Assembly (NCBI GenBank): GCA_034506335.1
Contig: JAPDPR010000005.1
Span: 61,896 to 125,895, forward strand
Reading direction: 5' to 3'
DNA length: 64,000 nucleotides
From: a candidate division KSB1 bacterium
Lineage (GTDB): Bacteria; Zhuqueibacterota; Zhuqueibacteria; JANLFK01; Oleimicrobiaceae
The position numbers and the translations under genes were made by a program. The notes under the pieces are model-generated. The model had not been told where the DNA came from. It made no database searches and worked only from the letters and a program-made list of their open reading frames with translations. This document shows positions 24,890 through 35,580 of this stretch, piece by piece. Every line of letters starts with the position of its first letter. Positions within the stretch are counted from its first letter, which is position 1.

Positions 24890-27800
24890 ATGAGGAAAGC
24901 ACACGCACAACTCGTCGTAGGGGTGATACTTCTTCTGGCCATGGTGGCGATGGCGCAGCAGCCAAGCGGGCAGTCGCGGGCCAAGCCCATGAAATACTGG
25001 AGCAAAGAGGAGTTTCGGCAATGGCAGGAGGAACGGACACGAGCCGCAGCGCTGGCCAAGCCCACCTCGCACCATGAGCGCATGTTCGGCCTCCATGACG
25101 GCAACAAAGTGCGGACGCTGTTCTACAATTATGGCTCTGTAGGAGCCCCGAACACCGAGCCGTCAGTCGAATGGCCTATTTACAGCGGCCGGGGGTATGG
25201 CTACGAGTTTGGGCTTCTCGTTGGGGCAGAGGTAGTGGACGCCAAGGGTGCCACGGTGCAGATTTTCAGCGACGGCATGTTGGACGGCGGCGACGACGAC
25301 ATCACCGGCGGCATCAATGCCTGGGGCTGGGAGCCCCTGCCCGGCTACAGCGTCTCCCCAGAGGTTTACGCCACCTGGCCCAAGGCCCAACGCGACAAGG
25401 GCGGCATCGCCATGAGCAACCGACCCGAGACCTGGGGCGAGCTCTTCCCCAAAGACGCGAATGGCAAGCTCATGTGGCCAGGCCAATACGGCAATAACAT
25501 CATCATTGCCGACCTGGAAAGCTACTACGTAATGGATGACCGCTGGAATGCCGAGTTTGAGTACTACCCGTTTGTTAGCGACCCGACGCGCCGGGGACTG
25601 GGGATTCAGGTAACCGCGCGCGGCTATCAGTACGCCGCCTCGGTGGCCGAGGACATTATCTTCTTCCAGTTCGAAATCACTAACGTCAGCGATAAGACGC
25701 TGGACAAGGTCGTGGTGGGCATGATCGGTGACCCGCACATCGGTGGGGCGGGCGACTTTTCCGACGACTGGGCCGGGTTCATCGACACGGAGGGCAAAGA
25801 CAGCTTCACTGGGGAGACGCATCGCGTGCGGAACATGGTCTACTCCTGGGACAATCCCGGTTCCAGCAACGACTTTGGCATCCCGTGGTCGGAGCTGGGT
25901 ATGCTGGGCTTCAAGTTCCTAGAAAGCCCGGGGGTGGATACCGACGGCATCGACAACGACAGGGACGGCTTTGTGGACGAGTCCCAGCGCAACAGAATCG
26001 ACGATGACGGTGACTGGCAGGCCACCGATGAGCAGGCCAAGGCTGATGTACCCGAGACGAATTGGTGGAATGGCATCGACGACGACCACGACGGTCGCAT
26101 CGACGACCTGGGCGACCTGGACGGCAAATCCGATGACGTGGGTTCTGACGGCCTGGGGTGGTGGCATCCAGCCTACCCTGGTCCGGATCCCGATGGCACC
26201 GAGGGAAACGGGCGACCCGACCCCGGTGAACCCGACTTTGAACATCTGGACCCCGATGAGAGCGACCAGTTGGGTCTGACTAGCTTCGCCGCCCCAGTCT
26301 ACGCCACTGAGACCGCCTCGATGGATGACAAGATGTGGCAGCGCATGACCCCGGGCACCTTCAACCCCACGGGCATCCAGCAGAACCAGGACAACATCTT
26401 CATCTTCGGCTCCGGCTACTTCTCCCTTAAGCCAGGACAGACCGAACGGATGTCGATTGCCATCCTCCTGGGGCAGAACAAGGAAGACCTTTTGGCAAAT
26501 GCTGCCGTGGCCGACTGGATCTACAAACTCAATTTCCAGTTCACCAAGCCACCTGACCCGCCGAACGTATGGGTCGTGCCGGGCGACCGCCGTGTGACCA
26601 TCTACTGGGATGACACCGCGGAAAAGTCTGTGGATCCGGTGTTCGGCACCGACTTTGAGGGCTACAAGATCTATCGAAGCAACGACAGGATCAAATGGGG
26701 AGACCCGATCACCAACAACCGGGGCGTGCAGGTGGCATTCGTGCCCTTGGCACAGTACGACTTGATAAACAATGTCGAGGGGACGCACCCGGTGGAGTTC
26801 GAGAGCGGTCTTCACTTCTATCTTGGGAAGAACACCGGTTTGGTCCACTCATACACCGACACCGGCCTGGTCAACGGCCTCACCTACTACTACGCGGTGA
26901 CGGCGTATGATCGGGGCAGCGTGGAGGGCAATGTGCCGCCGCTGGAATGCCCGCGCATCGTAGACGGGCCGAATGTGAAGGCGGCTGTGCCCACTGCCCC
27001 GGCTGCCGGTCTGGTGGACGCCTCATGTACTCTGCGTCACGCTGCTGGTTACAGCACGGCCACCTTCAACGTAAGAGTGCTAGACCGAGGTATGGTGGAC
27101 ACCACCACCTATGTCGTCGGTTTTGCTGCGGCGACAAATCAGCCCACGCGCGTCAGCGTGCACACGGCAGCAGGCGATGTGGTGGTGCCGCAGATCACGG
27201 TCGGGGACATCGAATCCATCTGGAATGGTCTGTTCCGCTTTGGGCCCTACGAGGCACAGATCAAGGACGTGCGAGTGGTAGCCATCGACTCGGCACGATG
27301 GACCTCCGGACCGGCGGTTTTTGACCTGCGCGCGGCCGAGTTCGCCGGCGGCAAGAAGCTGCCCAGAGACATCGAGATCCGCTTTTTCGACACCATACGC
27401 GACACTTCCATGTTCATCAACCCGCAGCCGGTGACCTTTGAGGTGTGGAATGCCAGCGAAGGGAAAAAGATGGACATGGTCTTCTATGATAACGACAACA
27501 GCAAGTCGCCGACGGTAGGCGACCGCATAGTGGCATTAATGCGTGACGGGACCACACTCAAAGGCACCTGGGAGGTCACTTTCCTCCGGCCAAGCCAACC
27601 GTCCAGCTACAATACGCCGCCCCCAGGGTCGGTGATCCGTTTGTTCATCGCCAAGCCGTTGGAAAGCATCGACCGCTACGTCATCCAGGGACAACCGGCG
27701 CACATCGAGATTCCAAAAGAGGCGGATGCCAAGAAGAGGCTGCTGGACATGATCGCAGTAGTGCCTAACCCCTATGTGTCGGCCTCCAGCTTTGAAGTGC

Positions 27801-28063
27801 CGCCGCCCGAAGTCTTCTCTGTGGGACGGGGTGAACGCAGGGTGGACTTTATCCACCTGCCGCAAGAGTGCACCATTCGCATCTACACCGTAGTCGGCGA
27901 GCACGTGGCCACCATCGAGCACCACAGCACGGTGTTCGACGGCTCCGAGAGTTGGAACCTTTTGTCTAAGGACGGACTGGATATTGCCTCCGGCATCTAC
28001 ATTTACCACGTGGAGGCACCCGGCTGGGGGCAGAAGATCGGCCGCCTGGCCGTCATTAAGTAG
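24890..28063 (+). CDS. large secreted multidomain protein with sorting domain, copy 1
   Basis: A 1,057-residue exported protein of unknown function. A signal peptide (MRKAHAQLVVGVILLLAMVA) is followed by the line LHDGNKVRTLFYNYGSVG, shared with copy 2. An Asp-rich region at about residues 345-465 has thrombospondin type 3/dockerin-like calcium loops (DTDGIDNDRDGFVDES, GIDDDHDGRIDDLGD). A fibronectin-like segment follows (PPDPPNVWVVPGDRRVTIYW, then YKIYRSNDRIKW and GLTYYYAVTAYDRGS). The C-terminal 110 residues resemble a sorting module (VVPNPYVSASSFE, TIRIYTVVGEHVATIEHHS, ASGIYIYHVEAPG). The start at 24890 has GGGAG five bases before it. It lies 38 bases after the receptor and 44 bases before the PorV-like gene. 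Confidence 0.85.
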   Translation: MRKAHAQLVVGVILLLAMVAMAQQPSGQSRAKPMKYWSKEEFRQWQEERTRAAALAKPTSHHERMFGLHDGNKVRTLFYNYGSVGAPNTEPSVEWPIYSGRGYGYEFGLLVGAEVVDAKGATVQIFSDGMLDGGDDDITGGINAWGWEPLPGYSVSPEVYATWPKAQRDKGGIAMSNRPETWGELFPKDANGKLMWPGQYGNNIIIADLESYYVMDDRWNAEFEYYPFVSDPTRRGLGIQVTARGYQYAASVAEDIIFFQFEITNVSDKTLDKVVVGMIGDPHIGGAGDFSDDWAGFIDTEGKDSFTGETHRVRNMVYSWDNPGSSNDFGIPWSELGMLGFKFLESPGVDTDGIDNDRDGFVDESQRNRIDDDGDWQATDEQAKADVPETNWWNGIDDDHDGRIDDLGDLDGKSDDVGSDGLGWWHPAYPGPDPDGTEGNGRPDPGEPDFEHLDPDESDQLGLTSFAAPVYATETASMDDKMWQRMTPGTFNPTGIQQNQDNIFIFGSGYFSLKPGQTERMSIAILLGQNKEDLLANAAVADWIYKLNFQFTKPPDPPNVWVVPGDRRVTIYWDDTAEKSVDPVFGTDFEGYKIYRSNDRIKWGDPITNNRGVQVAFVPLAQYDLINNVEGTHPVEFESGLHFYLGKNTGLVHSYTDTGLVNGLTYYYAVTAYDRGSVEGNVPPLECPRIVDGPNVKAAVPTAPAAGLVDASCTLRHAAGYSTATFNVRVLDRGMVDTTTYVVGFAAATNQPTRVSVHTAAGDVVVPQITVGDIESIWNGLFRFGPYEAQIKDVRVVAIDSARWTSGPAVFDLRAAEFAGGKKLPRDIEIRFFDTIRDTSMFINPQPVTFEVWNASEGKKMDMVFYDNDNSKSPTVGDRIVALMRDGTTLKGTWEVTFLRPSQPSSYNTPPPGSVIRLFIAKPLESIDRYVIQGQPAHIEIPKEADAKKRLLDMIAVVPNPYVSASSFEVPPPEVFSVGRGERRVDFIHLPQECTIRIYTVVGEHVATIEHHSTVFDGSESWNLLSKDGLDIASGIYIYHVEAPGWGQKIGRLAVIK

Positions 28064-28107
28064 GTCACGGGCACCTACGAACGGTCCTTTCTCCGTGGAG
28101 GGCTGAT

Positions 28108-29130
28108 ATGAAGAAGTCATCGTGTGTAGCGCTCCTGGTTGCCATAGCAAGTGCCTGGCCTATGGCGGTGACTGCGCAGGTGACCAAGGCGGGCACCACC
28201 TGCGCGCAATTTCTGAAAATCGGCGTCGGCGCGCGCGCCACTGCCATGGGCGAAGCCTTTGTGGCTACGGCAAACGACGTAAACGCCATCTACTGGAACC
28301 CCGCTGGGCTGACACAACTAAAGGGGAATCAGGCCACCTTCATGCATGTGGAGTGGCTAGCCGACATCAGCTATGACTTTGCCGCGGTGGCGGTACCACT
28401 GGGCAACGCCGGTACTATTGGCATGTTCGTGACCTCGCTGGCCGTGCCCGACGACAAAGTCCGCACCGTGTTTGAGCCGGAAGGGACAGGGGAGCTTTTT
28501 GGTGCCAATGACCTGGCGCTGGGCCTGTCCTATGCCCGCTCCCTCACAGACCGTTTTGCCATCGGCTTCAATGGCAAGTTTATTCGACAGAACATCTGGA
28601 GCATGTCCTCCAGTGCCGTGGCCCTCGATATCGGCACCTTCTTCCGCAGCAAGTTCCGCGACCTCAAGATTGGCGTCTGCATGTCCAACTTTGGCACCAA
28701 GTCGAGGATGGAAGGCAGGGCCAATTTGCTCTACGTAGACCCGGACCGAACCATCGAGGGGAACAACGACCAAATCAGGGCGGCGCTGGAAGTAAATCGC
28801 TGGGACCTGCCGCTCAGCCTGAAGATAGGCATTAGCCTGGACGTGTTGCAGAGCGGCTTCAACCGCCTGACCTTGGCCGCCGACGCGGTGCATCCCAACG
28901 ACAACCTCGAGTACGTGAACGCCGGCTTTGAGTACGCGCTCAAGGAGCTTGTCTTCGTGCGCGCCGGCTATCGAGGCGCGGGGATGGATGAAATGGAAGG
29001 CGGGCTGACCGTGGGCGGCGGGGTACGCTGGACATTCCCCGGTGCCGCAAGCCTCGCAGTGGACTATGCCTATGCAGACTTTGGCCGACTCACAGGCGTC
29101 CATCGTTATTCGATCGTGGTGAGCTTTTGA
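28108..29130 (+). CDS. PorV/PorQ-family outer-membrane barrel, copy 1
   Basis: A 340-residue exported protein with a signal peptide ending at about residue 24 (MAVTAQ). The N-terminal line FLKIGVGARATAMGEAFVAT, followed by ANDVNAIYWNPAGL, is the hallmark of the PorV/PorQ (UPF0164-like) family of FadL-type barrels. The rest alternates beta-strands, and the end HRYSIVVSF has a C-terminal Phe as in many barrels. In Bacteroidota, PorV takes sorting-domain cargo from the type IX translocon to the attachment complex. Its place after a sorting-domain protein gene suggests a similar service here, but this is inference. GGAGGGCTGAT precedes the ATG. Confidence 0.88.
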   Translation: MKKSSCVALLVAIASAWPMAVTAQVTKAGTTCAQFLKIGVGARATAMGEAFVATANDVNAIYWNPAGLTQLKGNQATFMHVEWLADISYDFAAVAVPLGNAGTIGMFVTSLAVPDDKVRTVFEPEGTGELFGANDLALGLSYARSLTDRFAIGFNGKFIRQNIWSMSSSAVALDIGTFFRSKFRDLKIGVCMSNFGTKSRMEGRANLLYVDPDRTIEGNNDQIRAALEVNRWDLPLSLKIGISLDVLQSGFNRLTLAADAVHPNDNLEYVNAGFEYALKELVFVRAGYRGAGMDEMEGGLTVGGGVRWTFPGAASLAVDYAYADFGRLTGVHRYSIVVSF

Positions 29131-29199
29131 CAGACAGAGGTCACAACAGGTAATCCATTGGTGTGTTTCAAGGTTAGACGGATGAGGAGGCTAACAGGG

Positions 29200-32106
29200 A
29201 TGACGCGAAAACTTGCAATGCTTCTTGCCGTACTTGGGGCTTGTGCTGGTACGCTGGTGGCCGGCACCACCGGCAAGATCGCCGGTAGGGTGACCGACGC
29301 CCAGACCAACGAGCCCCTTCCCGGTGTAAACGTAGTATTGGAAGGGACCACGATGGGCGCGGCCACCGATGCGCAGGGCCGCTACGTGATCCTCAATGTG
29401 CCCCCGGGCACCTATGTGGTGCAGATGACCATGATGGGGTACAAGAGTATGCGTCTGGTAGAAGTCCGGGTGAGCGTGGACCATACCACCGAGGTCAATG
29501 CCCAGCTTGAGGCTACCGTGCTTCTGGGCGAGACCGTGACTGTTACCGCAGAGCGGCCGCTCATCCAGATGGACGCGACCTCCAGTAGGGCTGTGGTGGC
29601 CGCCGAGCAGATCCAGCAGATGCCGGTGGACAACTTTTTCCAGGTCCTGGAGTTGCAGGCCGGGGTGGTCCGTGGTAGCGGAGGTGAAATCCACATCCGC
29701 GGCGGCCGCGCCGGCGAAGTGGCGTACCTGGTGGACGGCATTTCGGTCACCGACGGGTTCAACTCCAGCATGGCTGTGTCGGTGGAAAACAACGCCATCC
29801 AGGAGCTGGAGCTGGTGAGTGGCACCTTCAACGCGGAGTACGGACAGGCCATGTCCGGGGTGGTGAATATCGTCACCAAGGAGGGTGCGAGTCACTACAG
29901 CGGCGAGGCTTCCGTGTACCTGGGCGACTATGTGAGTCGCGACACATCCATCTTCTACCACATCGATGATGTGGACCCGCTGGCCATTGTCGATGCCCGC
30001 GCCACACTCAGTGGCCCCATCCCCGGTCTACGTGGCAAGGCAACCTTTTTCCTGAGCGGTCGTTACTACGACAGTGACGGTTACCTCTACGGAATCCGGC
30101 GCTACATGCCGGCGGATTCCAACGACTTTAGCAATCCCGACCCCAGCAAGTGGCACATAGAGCAAACGGGCGACAACAAGCCCGTGGCCATGAACCCGTA
30201 CGAGAAGCTATCGGGGCAGATCAAACTGGCCTATACCTTGCGGCCGTCCATGAAGCTGACCTATAACCTAATTGGCGACGACATCACTTACCAGACCTAC
30301 AGCCACGCGTACAAGCTCAATCCTGATGGGCGGCCGACAAACTACACCTGGAGCTACAGTCAGATCCTGACCTGGACCCACACGCTTTCGCCTACTACAT
30401 TCTACAGCCTCAAGTATTCGAACTTTTTCAACGACTACAAGAGCTACGTCTACAAGAACCCACTGCAGAAGTATCAAGACCCTGACCATCCTGGGTATGT
30501 GCACCCCAACCGGTTCCGCGCCTCGAGTGGTTACATGTTCTATTCTGGCGGCACGAACATGAACCACTACTACCGGAACACCACCACCCACGTGTACAAA
30601 GGTGAGGTTGTGAGCCAAGTGCACCGCGCGCACCAGTTGAAGGGAGGGTTCGAGTACCGCTGGAACAAAATCTTCCTGGATACCTTCACCATCCTTTTGG
30701 ACCAAAGCACCAACTATTTGCCACAGATCCCGGACATCACTTCACCGGCACACGACCGATATCGGAATTACCCGAAGGAGTTTTCAGCCTACCTCCAGGA
30801 CAAGATCGAGCTCAAGGAGATGATCGTGAATGTGGGGGTGCGTTTTGAACTCTTTGAGCCGGACGGGCGAGTCCTCACCGACCCGCAGGACCCGAACTTG
30901 TGGTTGCCCAACAAGTATGCGCTGCTGGATGCGGTCACTGAGTCGGGCACCATTCGCGTGAAGGTACCGGTGCGCATCGATCCGGCCTCCGGTGCGGTCA
31001 CCTACATCAATCCGAACACGGGTGAACCGCTTGGGGCGACGGTGAAGGACATTCGTCTGGTGGACGTGGTGAGCAAGAACCCACGGCTTATCCCTGGCAC
31101 TGCCACACTGGTGGACCCGGCCACAGGTGCGCCAATTCAGAAGGGGAGCATGCCTTGGTTCAAGAAGGCGAGCAAGAAGTACCAGATCAGTCCACGAGTT
31201 GGCATCGCTTATCCCATCACCGATAGGGGTGTGATCCACTTCTCCTATGGCCATTTCCTGCAGATCCCTGCTTACTCGTACCTGTACGCGAATCCCGAGT
31301 TTGAGGTCACCAGCGGTTTCAGCACCTACGTGGGCAATGCCAACCTGGAGCCGCAGCGTACTACCAGCTATGAGATGGGTCTGCAACAGCAGCTCTCCGA
31401 TGACATCGCCATTAACATCACGGGGTTCTACAAGGATGTGCGCAATCTGCTGGGCACCAAAATCATCGAGACCTACAGCCGTGGCGACATGTACGGCCTG
31501 TACATCAACCGGGACTATGGCAACGTACGCGGCATCACCTTCTCGCTGACCAAGCGGCCCAGTAACTATGTGGCTGCCACGCTGGACTACACCTACTCGG
31601 TGGCGGAAGGGAATGCCTCCGACCCGGAGGCCGCTTTTCAGGACGCGGCGAGCAACCGCGAGCCGGAAAAACAGATGGTCTACCTCGACTGGGACCAGCC
31701 CCACACGCTCAACGCCAGCGTGACCATAGGCGATGGTCGTCGCTGGGCGGTAAGTCTCATTGGGCAATATGGGAGCGGCTTGCCCTACACGCCCATGTTC
31801 CGCGGTATCCGCACAGCCATCGAGAACAGCGAGCGCAAGCCTACCCAGTACAATCTGGACCTGCGCGCCAATTACGACTTTTACCTGCGCGGGCTGCGCT
31901 TGTCGTTGTTCTGCAACGTGTACAATCTGCTTGACCGCCGAAACGAGGACTATGTGTACAGCGACACGGGTCGAGCCACCTATACCCTGATTCCCACCTA
32001 CACCGGCGAGGTGCACGGGCCCAATACCTTGGAGGAGTACTTGGTGCGGCCGGACTTTTATTCATCTCCGCGCGAGGTAAAAGTCGGACTGGGTATTGGC
32101 TTCTGA
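29200..32106 (+). CDS. SusC/RagA-like TonB-dependent receptor, copy 2
   Basis: A 968-residue paralogue of the receptor at 22122 with the same domain order. The signal peptide is followed by GKIAGRVTDAQTNEPLPGVN (carboxypeptidase-regulatory-like), then the plug lines VTAERPLIQMDATSSRAV, EIHIRGGRAGEVAYLVDGIS and FNAEYGQAMSGVVNIVTKEG, then a barrel ending REVKVGLGIGF. The start at 29200 follows GGAGG by nine bases; TTG at 29158 and ATG at 29182 are less likely. It has a different extracellular insertion from copy 1 (about residues 560-660, with IRVKVPVRIDPASGAVTYIN) and lacks the Asp-rich loop. This suggests a divergent ligand. It begins the second triplet. Confidence 0.92.
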   Translation: MTRKLAMLLAVLGACAGTLVAGTTGKIAGRVTDAQTNEPLPGVNVVLEGTTMGAATDAQGRYVILNVPPGTYVVQMTMMGYKSMRLVEVRVSVDHTTEVNAQLEATVLLGETVTVTAERPLIQMDATSSRAVVAAEQIQQMPVDNFFQVLELQAGVVRGSGGEIHIRGGRAGEVAYLVDGISVTDGFNSSMAVSVENNAIQELELVSGTFNAEYGQAMSGVVNIVTKEGASHYSGEASVYLGDYVSRDTSIFYHIDDVDPLAIVDARATLSGPIPGLRGKATFFLSGRYYDSDGYLYGIRRYMPADSNDFSNPDPSKWHIEQTGDNKPVAMNPYEKLSGQIKLAYTLRPSMKLTYNLIGDDITYQTYSHAYKLNPDGRPTNYTWSYSQILTWTHTLSPTTFYSLKYSNFFNDYKSYVYKNPLQKYQDPDHPGYVHPNRFRASSGYMFYSGGTNMNHYYRNTTTHVYKGEVVSQVHRAHQLKGGFEYRWNKIFLDTFTILLDQSTNYLPQIPDITSPAHDRYRNYPKEFSAYLQDKIELKEMIVNVGVRFELFEPDGRVLTDPQDPNLWLPNKYALLDAVTESGTIRVKVPVRIDPASGAVTYINPNTGEPLGATVKDIRLVDVVSKNPRLIPGTATLVDPATGAPIQKGSMPWFKKASKKYQISPRVGIAYPITDRGVIHFSYGHFLQIPAYSYLYANPEFEVTSGFSTYVGNANLEPQRTTSYEMGLQQQLSDDIAINITGFYKDVRNLLGTKIIETYSRGDMYGLYINRDYGNVRGITFSLTKRPSNYVAATLDYTYSVAEGNASDPEAAFQDAASNREPEKQMVYLDWDQPHTLNASVTIGDGRRWAVSLIGQYGSGLPYTPMFRGIRTAIENSERKPTQYNLDLRANYDFYLRGLRLSLFCNVYNLLDRRNEDYVYSDTGRATYTLIPTYTGEVHGPNTLEEYLVRPDFYSSPREVKVGLGIGF

Positions 32107-32159
32107 GCAAGGCAACAAGACCTGAGTAGCGAACTCTTAGTCGAAGGAGGTTGACAAGC

Positions 32160-35100
32160 GTGAGCGCCACAAGCAAGACCGGGACTGTCCTCTTGTGCAC
32201 TTTGTGCTTACTAATGAGTGTGCGCCCCAGCACGGCTGCATCCGGCGGGCCGGCGGGCTCTCGGGCCACCCAGTTACCCAAGCCGACCGGCCACGAGGAC
32301 CGCAAGAGCGGCATCCACGATGGCAACAAGATCATGACCATTTTCTACAACTACGGCTCCATTGGCAACTGGTACGGGGGGTACCGTTACCTCTCGGGTG
32401 TCTACCCGAAGGGTTCCGGCCATTCCTACATTGCCGAATTCACCCCTATCATCGGCGCGGAAGTGGTAGATGCCGAAGGGCACATTCGGCATATCTTCAG
32501 CGATGGTTATGCCGACGCCAGTCGTAACGACCGCTCGCCACTGGGCTACCAGTGGGGCTTTGAGCCGCTCCCTGGCTACGCCGATCCCAATCAGAGCAGC
32601 GTAGCCATGAGCGACGCCCTTGATAACGACGGTGACGGCAAGCCGGACAGTTGGCCATGGGTGTGGCCGGACAGGCCGGAATGGGTCAATCCCGTCACGC
32701 GCGTCCCTTTGTGGAACGGCCAGTACGGCGCCTATGCGCGCGCCGACCAGGAGTCGTACTTTGTGATGAATGATTATGTGAACGATGAGTTCAAGTTCTA
32801 TCCTGACCCCTTCGATTCCACCAAACGAGGCCTGGCCATCGAGGTCCAAGTGCGCGGGTACCAGTGGGCACACCCCGCGGCCGAGGACATTCTCATTTGG
32901 ACCTATTGGGTGAAAAACACCGGCCTGACCGAGTACCAGAAAATGGTCTTCGGTATGTACGGCGACGCTGACGTGGGCGATGACGGCGACCAGCGCGACG
33001 ATGACAGCTGGTTCGACCAGCAGGATGACATCGTCTACCAGTATGACCACGATAACGTGGGTGCCTGGGGCGGGCCAGTAGCCTACTTTGGCTTCAAATA
33101 CTTGGAATCCCCCGGCGATCCATTCGACGGCAAGGACAATGACGGCGATGGCATGGTAGACGAAAGCCAGGACGATGGCATTGACAACGATGGTGACTGG
33201 AATCCAGAGACCGATGACATCGGCAGCGATGGCGTGGGCCCACTGATGCCGGAGTACATCGGTCCGGACGCCGACGGGACCGAGGGCAATGGCCAGCCTG
33301 ATCCCGGTGAGCCCAACTTTGAGTACACCGATAACGACGAGGCCGACCAGATCGGTTTAACCAGTTTCGACTCAAAGGACTGGCGCAAAGGGCTGAATCT
33401 GGCCAATGACGAAGAGATGTGGCAGCTGACCACGCCTGGTCACTTCATCGACAACCCGGAGCAGACCACCGATATTACCTTCCTCTACGGCTCGGGCTAC
33501 TTCCCCCTCAAGCCCGGTAGGATGCGCAAATTCGCCATCGCCATGCTCTTCGGCGAAGATCAGGACGACATTTTCCGCAATGCCCGCATCATGCAGATCA
33601 TCTACGACCGGGACTACAATTTCACCAAACCTCCTCTCAAGCCCAAGGTGACTGCTGTCCCAGGAGACCACAAGGTGACTCTCTACTGGGATCGCGCCGC
33701 GGAAAAGTCGTGGGACCCCATCTACGGTTTTGACTTTGAGGGCTACCGCATCTACCGGAGCACGGATCCGGGGTTCTTGGAGTCTTACACCATCACCGAC
33801 GCCTACGGAAACCCGACCTTCAACAAGCCGGTGGCGATTATCGACCTCAAGGACGGGCTGAAAGGACCACATCCGGTGGCCTTTAACGGCGTGCAGATGG
33901 ACATGGGCAACGACAGCGGGCTCCTCCATTTTTGGACCGATACCAATGTGGAAAATGGGCAGACCTACTACTACGCGGTGTGCTCCTACGACAAGGGGTA
34001 TTACTCCGACTTTTATGAGCGAGGCATTAGCCCTATCCCCTATTTGCCCAACATGGCACCTGCCGAGTGCTCCAAGCGCATTCGCACCGATGCTGCTGGT
34101 CGGGTGCTCAGCACCGACCTCAACACTGTGGTGGTCAGGCCCAATGCGCCTGCTGCTGGCTATCGCGAGGCTCCGCAGCTTTCTACCCTCAGCGGCTCGC
34201 TAGAACATGTCAGCGGCTTTGCCACGGGCACCATCCAGATCGTGCCTGTGGACCCGATGCGCGTGCCCGATGGTAGACAATATGCCGTGAGCTTCAAAGA
34301 CGACTACCCGAAGGGCTCGGACACCACAAAGACTTTCTCTATCATGGACCTCACCAGGCGCACGGGCCGCTTTGTGGCCGACACCGCCTGGGTGCCGTTG
34401 GAGGCCGCGCCGCTAGTAGCTGACTCGGTGCTCATTACGCCAGTGGGCGGAGGCCGCTTGTTTGTGCCAGGCGTCGATTTTCGCCTGGACGCCAGAAACG
34501 GTCAGGTGGCCATCCTCCCGGGCGGAGCCATGAGCATCGGCCAACAGTACGAGTACTCCTACCTGTACTACCCTGTCTTCAGAAGCCCCTACGTGCAAGG
34601 GCAGCTGGACAACCCCATTTTTGATGGGCTGCGCGTGGTGGTACAGGACCAGCCGCTTGCCATCGACCAACAGAACAGCGGCTGGATCAAGGGCGATTGC
34701 AATTACACCCACACCGTACGGCTGTATACCGGTGGAAAGCTCTACGAGAGCGACTTTGAGTTCCGTTTTGAAGGGCGGATAGGCGAACGCGTGCGCGACG
34801 GGCAGGTTTTCGCTGGCACCCATGCGCCCTTCGTCATCTGGAATGTGTGCGAGCAGCGTGAGTGCCGCTTCGTACTGATGGACAAAGACGGCAACAAGTA
34901 CTGGAATCCCGGCGAGTCGATCGTGCTCCTGCCCGCACCAACAGGTACGGCGGTCACCTACGAGGTCATTCTGCAAAAACCAGACTCACTGTTGGTGGAC
35001 TCCACTCTGGTGCGCGTGGACACACGCTACATCCACACGACCATCGGCGGCATCGATACGGTGATTGCCCTCATTGACAGCGTGTGGGCTTATGACACGA

Positions 35101-35561
35101 CGTTTGTCCAGATCAATCACCCAGAGCCGGGCGACGTGTGGTTACTCCACACCACCAAGCCATTCAGGGCCGCCGACAGGTATACCTTCACCGCAGAGGG
35201 CAGTAAGATAGTCCTTCCTAAGGCCAAGGCAAAGATCGACAGCATGTTGAGCCGTATCGCGGTGGTCCCCAACCCCTACGTGGTAACCGCCTCGTGGGAG
35301 CCCCAGCACTTCTACCAATCTGGGCGCGGGGAGAGGAAGATCGACTTTATCCACTTGCCCGCTAAGTGTACAATAAAGATTTTCACCACCCGCGGCTACC
35401 TGGTCAAAGAGATCCACCATGACAGCCCAATCGACAACGGTGCCGAGTCGTGGAATCTTCTGTCCAAGGACGGCATGGAAATAGCCTACGGTATTTACAT
35501 TTACCACATCGAGGCGCCGGGTCTTGGCAGCACAGTTGGCAAGTTCGCGGTGATCAAGTAA
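32160..35561 (+). CDS. large secreted multidomain protein with sorting domain, copy 2
   Basis: A 1,133-residue paralogue of the protein at 24890. The GTG start at 32160 has GAAGGAGG nine bases upstream; an in-frame TTG at 32151 touches that signal and is unlikely. Shared lines include IHDGNKIMTIFYNYGSIG near the N-terminus, Asp-rich loops (GKDNDGDGMVDESQDDGIDN, DIGSDGVGPL), a fibronectin-like segment (PKVTAVPGDHKVTLYWDRA, YRIYRSTDPGF, GQTYYYAVCSYDKGY), and the C-terminal module (VVPNPYVVTASWEP, CTIKIFTTRGYLVKEIHHDS, AYGIYIYHIEAPG). It has about 75 more residues, mostly in the C-terminal half. Function unknown; export and surface attachment are inferred. Confidence 0.85.
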   Translation: MSATSKTGTVLLCTLCLLMSVRPSTAASGGPAGSRATQLPKPTGHEDRKSGIHDGNKIMTIFYNYGSIGNWYGGYRYLSGVYPKGSGHSYIAEFTPIIGAEVVDAEGHIRHIFSDGYADASRNDRSPLGYQWGFEPLPGYADPNQSSVAMSDALDNDGDGKPDSWPWVWPDRPEWVNPVTRVPLWNGQYGAYARADQESYFVMNDYVNDEFKFYPDPFDSTKRGLAIEVQVRGYQWAHPAAEDILIWTYWVKNTGLTEYQKMVFGMYGDADVGDDGDQRDDDSWFDQQDDIVYQYDHDNVGAWGGPVAYFGFKYLESPGDPFDGKDNDGDGMVDESQDDGIDNDGDWNPETDDIGSDGVGPLMPEYIGPDADGTEGNGQPDPGEPNFEYTDNDEADQIGLTSFDSKDWRKGLNLANDEEMWQLTTPGHFIDNPEQTTDITFLYGSGYFPLKPGRMRKFAIAMLFGEDQDDIFRNARIMQIIYDRDYNFTKPPLKPKVTAVPGDHKVTLYWDRAAEKSWDPIYGFDFEGYRIYRSTDPGFLESYTITDAYGNPTFNKPVAIIDLKDGLKGPHPVAFNGVQMDMGNDSGLLHFWTDTNVENGQTYYYAVCSYDKGYYSDFYERGISPIPYLPNMAPAECSKRIRTDAAGRVLSTDLNTVVVRPNAPAAGYREAPQLSTLSGSLEHVSGFATGTIQIVPVDPMRVPDGRQYAVSFKDDYPKGSDTTKTFSIMDLTRRTGRFVADTAWVPLEAAPLVADSVLITPVGGGRLFVPGVDFRLDARNGQVAILPGGAMSIGQQYEYSYLYYPVFRSPYVQGQLDNPIFDGLRVVVQDQPLAIDQQNSGWIKGDCNYTHTVRLYTGGKLYESDFEFRFEGRIGERVRDGQVFAGTHAPFVIWNVCEQRECRFVLMDKDGNKYWNPGESIVLLPAPTGTAVTYEVILQKPDSLLVDSTLVRVDTRYIHTTIGGIDTVIALIDSVWAYDTTFVQINHPEPGDVWLLHTTKPFRAADRYTFTAEGSKIVLPKAKAKIDSMLSRIAVVPNPYVVTASWEPQHFYQSGRGERKIDFIHLPAKCTIKIFTTRGYLVKEIHHDSPIDNGAESWNLLSKDGMEIAYGIYIYHIEAPGLGSTVGKFAVIK

Positions 35562-35580
35562 GCAAGGAGAGCATGCCGAT